DNA from: Candidatus Aminicenantota bacterium
GTDB lineage: Bacteria > Acidobacteriota > Aminicenantia > Aminicenantales > Aminicenantaceae
NCBI GenBank assembly: GCA_014727835.1
Contig: WJMT01000124.1
Span: forward strand, 81,508 to 115,056
Length of the DNA stretch: 33,549 nt
Direction: 5' to 3'
Shown: one piece after another, positions 7,230 to 14,704 of the stretch
Layout: each line of letters opens with the position of its first letter
Numbering within the stretch: the first letter of the stretch is position 1
The notes under the pieces: model-generated
Databases searched by the model: none
Seen by the model: only the letters and a program-made list of their open reading frames with translations
Told to the model about the DNA's origin: nothing
Made by a program: the position numbers and the translations under genes

Positions 7230-9233
7230 ATGAGAGGTTTCAATCCGCAAAAGACAATCATGGTATCCCTATGGATTTCAATGGTCCTCTTCCTTGTTTC
7301 TGGCTCAACAGAACTGTATGCCGGCCAGGATGAGAAAATATCAAAACCCGGTCAATACAGGGGATACTCAGATCCATTGTATGACCAGTGGGTGAGAGAA
7401 TCCCTGTATATCACTGTCAGAGACGGCACAAAGCTGGCAGCGGATATCCATCGGCCTGCCATAAACGGAAAACCTGTTGGGATGCCGCTTCCTCTTATAT
7501 GGGTGCACACCCGGTATCATCGGGCCAATTATACAGAACAAGGCGATGTGGCCACCTATATGGGGAACCCAGCACTTCAAAAAATCCTAAGCCACGGATA
7601 CATCATAGCTGTGGTGGATGTCCGGGGGAGCGGTGCGTCTTTTGGGACCAGAGGAGGCATTTTCACTCCCGAAGAAGCCGGAGACACTTATGATATTGTG
7701 GAATGGTTTGCGGAACAGCCCTGGTGTGACGGAAGCATCGGGATGTACGGCGGCTCCTACATGGGAATCACTCAATACATAGCTGCAGGGATGGCGCCCC
7801 CTCATCTCAAAGCTATTATGCCCGTGTTTGCCATGTTTGACCTGTACGCATTCGCTTATCCGGGAGGAGTCTTACAGGATGATTTTATGTTGGGTTGGAG
7901 CGATATGGTGAAAAGACTGGACCAGGAGATACCGACTCCTCATGTTGACGAAGATCCTGATGGGGTCCTTTTTCAGAGAGCGCTGAAGGAGCATATGGGA
8001 AATATCTATCCGGCAGACATCGTTGATTCCGCTCCGTTTCGAGACAGTTACTCTGATGTGGTGTCATCTGACATTTATAAGGAATGGAGTCCTTATGCTT
8101 ACCTGCAGCCATTGAACCAATCCAATGTGGCGGTTTATACAGTAGCCGGATGGTATGATCTCTGGCCCAAGGATGCGCTCTTGTGGTTTCAAAATATCGA
8201 AAATCCCCAAAAACTCATCATCACTCCATGGTCTCACAGCATGGGCTCTGAAGGGTGGGAAAAAACGGTTCATCCTTTGATGGGCTTTGAGTTTGAATTC
8301 AGCCTGTCAACAGAGTGTCTGCGGTGGTATGATTTTTGGCTGAAAGGAATCAAAAACGGCATCATGGATGAGCCTCCGATTTATTATTTCACCACTGGAG
8401 AATCAGAAGAGGAGGCGTGGAGTTTTGCTCAGGCATGGCCTCTTCCTGAAACAAAAAGTGTATTTTTTTATTTTAGAGAAGGCCACTCAGGAAGTGTCAA
8501 CTCATCCAATGATGGTCTTCTCGCGACGCAAGCTCCTTCTTCTTTTGGAACAGATTCGTACACAGTGGATTACACCGCCACCAGCAGCGAGACAAGCCGC
8601 TGGACTGATGGTCGAGGAGAGGGGTTTTGGTACGGGGACATGTCGTCCAATGATGAAAAAGCTCTGACCTACACCACAGATCCTTTGGAGCAGGATGTAG
8701 AGGTGACCGGTCATCCTGTGGTATCTATCTGGGCTGCATCTCCTGTGGAGGATGGAGATTTTTTTGTGTATTTAGAAGAAGTGGACTCAGATGGATATTC
8801 CCACTACATCACAGAAGGTGTGCTGAGGGCTTCGCACAGAAAAATATCTGAGCCTTCTTTTGATTATATAGGTGTTCCATATCACAGAAGCTATGAACAG
8901 GATATGCAGCCTCTTCCAAGGAACCGTCCTGTGGAGCTGGTGTTTGACCTTCTTCCCGCCTCCAATGTGTTTGATAAAGGACACAGGATCCGGGTGGCTA
9001 TCACCTGTGCAGACCAGAAGAACTTCCGGACGCCGGAAATCGATCCGGCACCTCAGGTCACTGTCTATCGGAACAATGACTTCCCTTCCAGTATCTCACT
9101 CCCTGTCATAGATGAGTCAGGATCCTTATCAAAGAGGGCCGGGTTTGTGTTCATTGTTTTTATCCTCCTGGCTGTCATCCTCTGCGTGATTCTTTTCACC
9201 TGGTTTGTGCGATCTGTCCGATCCCGCAAATAA
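7230..9233 (+). CDS. CocE/NonD (peptidase S15-like) hydrolase with C-terminal membrane anchor
   Basis: 667 residues from ATG at 7230, with GGGAGG six bases upstream; an in-frame TTG two codons earlier is less likely. A signal peptide (about residues 1-33) is followed by the alpha/beta-hydrolase domain. The nucleophile Ser is S176 in GMYGGSYMG, with D310 in AGWYDLWP and H336 in TPWSHSMG completing the triad. The oxyanion motif VDVRGSGASFG is typical of X-Pro dipeptidyl-peptidase/CocE. Then comes the jelly-roll C-terminal domain (from about 450; TDPLEQDVEVTGHPVVSIW). Unlike most family members it ends in a hydrophobic segment plus RSVRSRK, a probable membrane anchor. Likely an envelope-bound peptidase or esterase; the natural substrate is unknown. 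Confidence 0.88.
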   Translation: MRGFNPQKTIMVSLWISMVLFLVSGSTELYAGQDEKISKPGQYRGYSDPLYDQWVRESLYITVRDGTKLAADIHRPAINGKPVGMPLPLIWVHTRYHRANYTEQGDVATYMGNPALQKILSHGYIIAVVDVRGSGASFGTRGGIFTPEEAGDTYDIVEWFAEQPWCDGSIGMYGGSYMGITQYIAAGMAPPHLKAIMPVFAMFDLYAFAYPGGVLQDDFMLGWSDMVKRLDQEIPTPHVDEDPDGVLFQRALKEHMGNIYPADIVDSAPFRDSYSDVVSSDIYKEWSPYAYLQPLNQSNVAVYTVAGWYDLWPKDALLWFQNIENPQKLIITPWSHSMGSEGWEKTVHPLMGFEFEFSLSTECLRWYDFWLKGIKNGIMDEPPIYYFTTGESEEEAWSFAQAWPLPETKSVFFYFREGHSGSVNSSNDGLLATQAPSSFGTDSYTVDYTATSSETSRWTDGRGEGFWYGDMSSNDEKALTYTTDPLEQDVEVTGHPVVSIWAASPVEDGDFFVYLEEVDSDGYSHYITEGVLRASHRKISEPSFDYIGVPYHRSYEQDMQPLPRNRPVELVFDLLPASNVFDKGHRIRVAITCADQKNFRTPEIDPAPQVTVYRNNDFPSSISLPVIDESGSLSKRAGFVFIVFILLAVILCVILFTWFVRSVRSRK

Positions 9234-9259
9234 AATACAGGGACACAATACCCATTCAC

Positions 9260-10081
9260 CTAATTTCTCATCTTTCCCCTCTGCCAGGACCAGGCTCCTA
9301 CAGTGATGTTGCGCTTATTAAAGCAGATCAGGGCTAAAATAAAAAACACAGCCGCCACTCCTAACAGAATAGCAATATCAGATAATCGGGGGCCTTGTGT
9401 AAATATGGTGGCTGTGGTGTTGTAGTAATTGAAAAGAGAAAAATATTTTATTGGTTCCAATGACTGCACCATTTCAGCTATATTCTTTATAAAAAAACTG
9501 GTTATTAAGAAAATGGTCACCACAGCTGCGGAGTTCCGGCGATTGGGGAGGAGAGCTCCCAGGAAAAGGCCGATCATAATCAATCCCAGGGCTAAAGGCA
9601 GACTGCTCATAAGAGCAGCAAAAAGATCAAACGGAGATATATTTATGGATGAGTTGATTTTGATTATGGAAAGGGCTGCGGAATTGCCCACACTGGTCAG
9701 GACCATGATGAGAGAGACCGCAATGGACAGAGCAGCTGCTTTGGCAGAAAAGATTTGAACGCGGCTTAGGGGCATGGCCACAAGCAGCTCCAGAGTCCCG
9801 CTCTCTTCTTCTCCTGCCAGAGTAGATGTGCTTGCAGTGATGCAGTAAATACTGAGAAGAAGGGGGATATAGGCCAGTATGACAGAGGCGATATAGCCCT
9901 CCATTGATCCAAGATACATGCCCACTATCTTGTAAATGGTGAGGTCTTTCAATGACTGCAGCTGTTCAAACAATCCAGGAAAGATGGATATGTAAAAGGC
10001 TCCAAAAAAAATGAGGCCCACACTCCAACAAAGGACTGCGATCCAGCGGGATTTGATTTCATGTTTGAACAGGTTAATCAT
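9260..10081 (-). CDS. ABC-2 type transporter permease
   Basis: 273 residues from ATG at 10081 (MINLFKHEIKSRWIAV). This overlaps the ATPase stop by 8 bp (10074-10081), so an upstream in-frame start at 10153 is unlikely. About six hydrophobic segments are visible. The cytoplasmic loop EEESGTLELLVAMPLSRVQIFSAK between helices 2 and 3 is characteristic of ABC-2 (NatB/YhgE-like) permeases. With its ATPase it forms an exporter of unknown substrate, perhaps an ion, antibiotic or lipid. It converges with the hydrolase gene across a 26-bp gap without a clear terminator. Confidence 0.85.
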   Translation of the reverse strand: MINLFKHEIKSRWIAVLCWSVGLIFFGAFYISIFPGLFEQLQSLKDLTIYKIVGMYLGSMEGYIASVILAYIPLLLSIYCITASTSTLAGEEESGTLELLVAMPLSRVQIFSAKAAALSIAVSLIMVLTSVGNSAALSIIKINSSINISPFDLFAALMSSLPLALGLIMIGLFLGALLPNRRNSAAVVTIFLITSFFIKNIAEMVQSLEPIKYFSLFNYYNTTATIFTQGPRLSDIAILLGVAAVFFILALICFNKRNITVGAWSWQRGKMRN

Positions 10082-10991
10082 TTTTAGCCTCTTTTTTGCT
10101 GCGGCCATAAAAGGCAAGGAATATTTCTTCCAGAGAGACGGCTTTGTTCTCAATATCTATGACTCCATATGTCACAGCTTTTTCCATCAATTGATCCAGT
10201 CCTTCTGCCACTTCAAACAGGATTTGATTTCCATCTCGACTGATTTCTTTCACACCTTTCATGGCCAAAGCATCAGGAGAAGGCTCTTTCCGGAAAGTGA
10301 TTTCAAGGCGTTTGAACTGCTGTTTGGTGAGGGTTTCCACCTTTTCTGTCTTGATCAGTTCTCCGTTTTGGATGATTCCCACCCGGTCACAAACCTCTTG
10401 AACTTCCTTTAGATTGTGTGAAGAAAAGAAAACCGTACGGCCATCCTCCTTTACTTCCTGGACCAGTTCCAGTACTGTCTGCTGAGCGAGAGGGTCCAGG
10501 CCAATAGTGGGCTCATCCAGAATGATCAGATCTTTTTCTCCCATGAATGCAGCTGCAACACCGATTTTCTGTTTGTTTCCATGAGAGTGTTCCTTTATTT
10601 TTCTATTTGGATCGAGTTCCAAGCGTTCTAATAGCTGTCTGAGATAAGATTTATTCAGGCCGTTGTTTTGGAGGGAACCGAGCAGGTCAAAAAAAGAGCT
10701 GGCTCTCATAGAGGGGTACAGGCTCAGCTCTCCCGGAAGATAACTGATATGTCTGCGAACAGCAATCCCATCTTTTCGACTATCCAGTCCGAATACAAAA
10801 GCGCTTCCTTTGGTGGGATGGATGATATCCAGGATCACTCTCTGGGTGGTTGTTTTACCAGCACCATTGGGCCCCAGAAAACCAAAAATTTCACCTTTTT
10901 GAACAGACAGATTGATATCTTTGATCCCGCGATGGGTGCCGTAATAAACCGATAGATTGCGAGTTTGAATGATGGTTTTAGAGTTCATCAT
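10074..10991 (-). CDS. ABC transporter ATP-binding protein (NatA/CcmA type)
   Basis: 305 residues from ATG at 10991; a second ATG at 10988 is equally possible, and the in-frame codon at 10994 is TTG. Walker A is GPNGAGKTT, the Q-loop region reads YLPGELSLYP, Walker B is LIILDEPTIGLDP, and the switch His is in FFSSHNLKEVQEVCDR. The signature is HSHGNKQK, the degenerate form common in ABC-2 export ATPases (usually YSKGNKQK). About 80 further residues at the C-terminus (from 220) form the DUF4162-like extension. Coupled to the permease by overlap, and divergent from csoR. Confidence 0.9.
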   Translation of the reverse strand: MMNSKTIIQTRNLSVYYGTHRGIKDINLSVQKGEIFGFLGPNGAGKTTTQRVILDIIHPTKGSAFVFGLDSRKDGIAVRRHISYLPGELSLYPSMRASSFFDLLGSLQNNGLNKSYLRQLLERLELDPNRKIKEHSHGNKQKIGVAAAFMGEKDLIILDEPTIGLDPLAQQTVLELVQEVKEDGRTVFFSSHNLKEVQEVCDRVGIIQNGELIKTEKVETLTKQQFKRLEITFRKEPSPDALAMKGVKEISRDGNQILFEVAEGLDQLMEKAVTYGVIDIENKAVSLEEIFLAFYGRSKKEAKND

Positions 10992-11038
10992 CAATAGGGT
11001 ACTTGATTTCGCCTAAAACTTCTAGAAAAACCAGTGCT

Positions 11039-11068
11039 GTTATACCTGTTCATTACCTTCAAATTCAA
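11039..11068 (-). promoter_or_regulatory. probable promoter of the ABC transporter operon
   Basis: Minus-strand TTGAAT (11068-11063), an 18-bp spacer and TATAAC (11044-11039), giving a leader of about 40 nt to the ATPase start. Confidence 0.4.
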
Positions 11069-11103
11069 ACAGAGGTGTCATATCCATTTTTGATCAAAAG
11101 CCC

Positions 11104-11132
11104 TTGAATACCATAGGGGGGTATGCTATGAT
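11104..11132 (+). promoter_or_regulatory. csoR promoter with embedded CsoR operator
   Basis: TTGAAT (11104-11109), a 17-bp spacer and TATGAT (11127-11132). The spacer contains ATACCATAGGGGGGTAT (11108-11124), which matches known CsoR-type operators (ATACCC-N3-4-GGGGGTAT pattern with a G tract). Apo-CsoR would block RNA polymerase here and Cu(I) would release it. The start codon at 11148 lies only about 8-9 nt from the expected transcription start, and no Shine-Dalgarno sequence is visible. Confidence 0.8.
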
Positions 11133-11147
11133 CATAATAGAATAGCA

Positions 11148-11432
11148 ATGAACAAACAGAAAACAACTCATGAGCAGGAATTGGTACGGCTGAGAAGAAT
11201 TGAGGGGCAGCTCAAAGGAGTTCAGAAGATGATCGAAAAAAAAAGGTACTGTGTGGATATTCTGACCCAGCTCAATTCCATAGTGGGAGCGATCAAGAGC
11301 GTTGAGGAAAATATACTAGAGAGACATTTGAAGGGGTGCGTCCGTCAATCTTTTGCCAAAGGAAGCAAAGAGGACAAGGCCAGAAAAATCGAAGAGGTCG
11401 TGGATGTGTTAAAGAGGTTTCGAAAACATTAA
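11148..11432 (+). CDS. csoR: copper-sensing repressor, CsoR family
   Basis: 94 residues, all-helical CsoR/RcnR (DUF156) family: ELVRLRRIEGQLKGVQKMIE opens helix 1. Ligands C35 (KRYCVDIL), H60 and C64 (ERHLKGC) give the Cys-His-Cys set of Cu(I) sensors rather than the His-rich RcnR set. The copper pump genes downstream and the G-tract operator upstream support copper sensing. It is autoregulated through 11108-11124 and probably controls the pump genes by readthrough, since the 149-bp gap after it holds no second convincing operator. Confidence 0.92.
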   Translation: MNKQKTTHEQELVRLRRIEGQLKGVQKMIEKKRYCVDILTQLNSIVGAIKSVEENILERHLKGCVRQSFAKGSKEDKARKIEEVVDVLKRFRKH

Positions 11433-11437
11433 AAAAA

Positions 11438-11545
11438 ATTTTGGCTTCAAACCCTATTAATACGATAGAATAAATAAGCACTCTATGTATAATAGAGTGA
11501 AATGAGCGAGTCATGCAATAGCGGAGCAAGATATAAAGCCAAAAT
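11438..11545 (+). promoter_or_regulatory. structured spacer between csoR and the channel gene
   Basis: This holds an 8-bp hairpin (CACTCTAT 11479-11486, loop GTATA, ATAGAGTG 11492-11499) nested inside a long-range 10-bp inverted repeat (ATTTTGGCTT 11438-11447 with AAGCCAAAAT 11536-11545). No U-tract follows, so it is not a standard terminator. TATAAT at 11488-11493 lies in the hairpin, but no -35 box is apparent. It could tune expression between regulator and pump genes or protect the 3' segment of a processed mRNA. Confidence 0.35.
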
Positions 11546-11581
11546 CAGACCAATGAATCTTTTGAAAAAAGGAAAAAGAAA

Positions 11582-12922
11582 ATGAGAAAGTATGGGATGT
11601 TATTTCTTGTTTTAGGATTAGTGATGAGCGGGCCTTTATCGTCATTGTCCGGTAATAGGATGAATCAAAGCCGTGTGCTCAAGGAATGGATCCAAAAGGC
11701 CCTGGAAAACAATTCCAGGCTGGAGGCGGCTTATCAGCGTGTGCTTTCTGCTGAAAAAGTCATCCCTCAAGCCGGGGCTCTTCCTGATCCGCAGTTCACT
11801 TTGAGTCTGTCTAATCTTCCGGTCAATAGTTTCTCTTTTAATCAAGATCCCATGACAGGAAAATTGATCGGTGTCATGCAGATGTTTCCTTTTCCTGGAA
11901 AATTATCTCTGTCCAAAGAGATTGAGGAACACAAGGCCACTGCTAAGGAATATCAGCACAAAGAGCTCCGAAACCAAATCATCCAAATGGTGAAGCATTT
12001 CTATTATGACTTATATTCCATAGATCGGGCCATAGAAACCACACAGAAAAACAAGGCCTTGATGGAACAATATGCATTAGGTGCAGAAGCCAAATACAAG
12101 ACGGGCTCAGGTCTTCAGCAGGATGTTCTCCGTGCCCAGGTAGAAATCTCCAAACTGGAAGACAAACTCATCATGTGGAGACAAAAAAGACTCTCTGTTG
12201 GAGCTCAGTTGAACGCACTGCTGAACAGACCAGTTCAAACTCAAGTTGAAAAAACAGAACCGGGATTAAAGCTCCCTGATAGGCCTCTCCAAAGATTTTC
12301 TGCAAAGGAGATCGAACAGAACAGGCCGCTATTGAAAGCCTGGCATCAAAGGATTCAAAAAGCAGAGACAGAAATCAGACTTGCTGAGCGTGATGTATGG
12401 CCTGATTTTACAGTCGGAGCCAGCTACAGACAAAGAAGTGACCTCTCTGATATGAGACAGATGACGGATTTCTTTTCAGCAACCCTGTCTTTGAACATAC
12501 CGCTCTATTTGAACCAAAAACAAAAAGCAAAAGTTGCAGAACAGGAGCTGGCCTATCAGGCCGTAAAATCAGAGTATGAATATGTTAAAATCAATGCTTT
12601 TTCAGAAATACAAGGCCTGCTGGCTGAACTGGAGAGAAACCGGAAAAGAGTTGAGCTCTATCAAGGAGGCTTACTTATTCAGACAAGTCAGTCGTTAGAG
12701 TCAGCTCAGGCCGGTTATAAAGTGGGAAAAGTTGACTTTTTGACCCTGATCAGCAATTGGATGATGCTTCAGAATTATGAACTGCAGTATGTCTTCTCTG
12801 TATCTGATTATTACAAAAATTTGGCTGGTTATGTTCGGGCTGTAGGCAGAGAAAATATGCCCGGGTTAGATTCAACAAATATGTATGAAAAAAAGACTAT
12901 GAGCCATAGGAGTCAAAAATGA
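11582..12922 (+). CDS. TolC-family outer-membrane efflux channel (CusC/CzcC-like)
   Basis: 446 residues with an AAGGAA ribosome binding site and a signal peptide (residues 1 to about 24). Two outer-membrane efflux protein repeats are visible. The first has ALENNSRLEAAYQRVLSAEKVIPQAGALPDPQFTLSLSN, and the second has LAERDVWPDFTVGASYRQRSD. The long helices are predicted from Gln/Glu/Lys-rich segments, and the C-terminal half repeats SLESAQAGYKVGKVDFLTLI, typical for metal RND partners. It is first in a three-gene pump operon and overlaps the adaptor gene by 4 bp (12919-12922). It would form the outer-membrane duct of a Cu(I)/Ag(I) efflux complex. Confidence 0.88.
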   Translation: MRKYGMLFLVLGLVMSGPLSSLSGNRMNQSRVLKEWIQKALENNSRLEAAYQRVLSAEKVIPQAGALPDPQFTLSLSNLPVNSFSFNQDPMTGKLIGVMQMFPFPGKLSLSKEIEEHKATAKEYQHKELRNQIIQMVKHFYYDLYSIDRAIETTQKNKALMEQYALGAEAKYKTGSGLQQDVLRAQVEISKLEDKLIMWRQKRLSVGAQLNALLNRPVQTQVEKTEPGLKLPDRPLQRFSAKEIEQNRPLLKAWHQRIQKAETEIRLAERDVWPDFTVGASYRQRSDLSDMRQMTDFFSATLSLNIPLYLNQKQKAKVAEQELAYQAVKSEYEYVKINAFSEIQGLLAELERNRKRVELYQGGLLIQTSQSLESAQAGYKVGKVDFLTLISNWMMLQNYELQYVFSVSDYYKNLAGYVRAVGRENMPGLDSTNMYEKKTMSHRSQK

Positions 12923-14703
12923 AATCTAAATCAATCATAATCCTCATTCTAGGAATTCTTATAGGAGCTGTGGCGGCCTATTTGATCACTCCGGCGGTGA
13001 GCACATCAGGGAGCGAATCGCAAGCAGAGGCAGAACAGCTCTATTCTTGCGGAATGCATCCAGAAGTCATTTCTGAAGAGCCGGGTAACTGCCCCATATG
13101 TGGGATGAAGCTCACTCCCATACAAAGCACTGAACAGGATTCGCCAAAAGAGGGGATCACAGACTCATCTGAAAAAGCAAAGATCCTTTACTGGCGAGCC
13201 CCCATGGATCCCACTGAAATCTACGATAAGCCGGGAAAATCCAAAATGGGTATGGACTTGGTCCCTGTTTATGCGGGTGAAGAAGCCGGTGGAGCCGGAC
13301 ACATAACCATTGACGGAGTTGTGCAGCAGAATATGAATCTGCGCATTGCTCCTGTTAAGCGGCGGGATATGTATCATGTCATCCGAGCCTACGGAAAGGT
13401 GAGTTATGCAGAAGACAAACAATTCACAGTCAGCACTAAAATAAACGGATGGATTGAAAAATTATACCTGGACACCACAGGACAAAAAGTTCGCAGAGGC
13501 CAGCCCCTGCTTGAGATTTATTCACCTGAATTGGTCTCCACTCAAGAAGAGTATCTGCTGGCAATTAAAAACTATCAAAAGTTGTCTTCGAGTTCATATG
13601 AAAGTGTACGGAAGAATGCAGAAAAAATGCTCAAATTATCTCAGGAGCGGCTGGAATACTGGGATATTCCTGAGGAAGAGATCGACCAAATTAAAGAAAC
13701 CAGGCAGGTGAGCCGGACCATTGTCCTCAGATCTCAAGTGGCCGGTGTGGTCACCCATAAAGCTGTGACAGAAGGGGATAAAGTCGGGCCTGGGATGGAC
13801 CTTTTTCATATTGCAGATCTGGATGAAGTCTGGGTTGAGGCCACTGTGTATGAATCAGAGCTGCCCTTCGTTAATGTGGGACAGAAAGCGGAACTTCAAC
13901 TGGACCACATCATGGGCGAGGTCCGGGTGGGCAGGGTTGATTTCATCTATCCGTATCTTGATCAGAATTCAAAAGCCAATACGGTCAGATTGGTGTTTGA
14001 AAATCATGGCCAGGTCCTCAAACCTGATATGTATGCCACAGTCCGGATCCACAGCGCTTCAGCCCAAGATGTTCTGGCTGTCCCTTCAGAAGCTGTCATT
14101 CATTCCGGGAAGCGTCAGATTGTTTTTGTAAGCCGGGGAGATGGAAAGTTTGACCCCAGGGAGATAAAAGTCGGTGTGGAATCCGAAGATGGGTATGTCC
14201 ATGTCGTCTCAGGATTGCTTGATCATGAAAAAGTGGTGGTGTCCGGTCAATTCCTGTTGGACTCAGAAAGCAGGACCCGCGAAGCCATCGCAAAGATGAG
14301 GGAAGCCCGGTCACAAAGGACTCACAAAACCATCAAAAAAGAGAGGCAAGACACCGCTGAACCTGAACAGGAAGAACATGGGATTGAATCCCAAGAGAAT
14401 GTTCTCAAGACAGGTACACAGCAAACCCTTGGGCACAGTCATGAAGAACAAAAGTCCGAAAAAATAGAGTTGGATGTAGATAAGCTCTACGCTTGCCCCA
14501 GGCACCCTGAATTCATCACTACAGATCCAAATGCCAAATGCCCGGAATGCGGAATGAAGATTGTGGCGGTGAAAGAATTGGGAGATAAAGTCGATCTGGA
14601 CGAAGCTCAATTCTACACTTGTCCCATGCACCCTGATTTTTTAACTACGGATAAAGACGCACGCTGTCCGGAATGCGGGATGAAGCTTGAAAAGGTAAAA
14701 TAA
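12919..14703 (+). CDS. cusB: CusB-like RND efflux adaptor with four heavy-metal-binding modules
   Basis: 594 residues, much longer than the usual adaptor of about 400. It starts with a membrane-anchoring signal (residues 4-22). HMBD1 at 42-68 has C44, M46-H47, C58 and C61. A Cys-less CusB-type module at 91-118 has M96, M110 and M112, matching the methionine pattern of the E. coli CusB metal site. The membrane-fusion core (barrel-sandwich, long hairpin at about 195-265, beta-barrel) runs to about 455. A charged linker with GHSHEE leads to two more HMBDs with C526/C541/C544 and C568/C583/C586. The adaptor links CusA to the outer-membrane channel and hands over Cu(I). Doubling the Cys-rich modules at the C-terminus is unusual. 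Confidence 0.9.
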   Translation: MKSKSIIILILGILIGAVAAYLITPAVSTSGSESQAEAEQLYSCGMHPEVISEEPGNCPICGMKLTPIQSTEQDSPKEGITDSSEKAKILYWRAPMDPTEIYDKPGKSKMGMDLVPVYAGEEAGGAGHITIDGVVQQNMNLRIAPVKRRDMYHVIRAYGKVSYAEDKQFTVSTKINGWIEKLYLDTTGQKVRRGQPLLEIYSPELVSTQEEYLLAIKNYQKLSSSSYESVRKNAEKMLKLSQERLEYWDIPEEEIDQIKETRQVSRTIVLRSQVAGVVTHKAVTEGDKVGPGMDLFHIADLDEVWVEATVYESELPFVNVGQKAELQLDHIMGEVRVGRVDFIYPYLDQNSKANTVRLVFENHGQVLKPDMYATVRIHSASAQDVLAVPSEAVIHSGKRQIVFVSRGDGKFDPREIKVGVESEDGYVHVVSGLLDHEKVVVSGQFLLDSESRTREAIAKMREARSQRTHKTIKKERQDTAEPEQEEHGIESQENVLKTGTQQTLGHSHEEQKSEKIELDVDKLYACPRHPEFITTDPNAKCPECGMKIVAVKELGDKVDLDEAQFYTCPMHPDFLTTDKDARCPECGMKLEKVK

Positions 14704-14704
14704 C

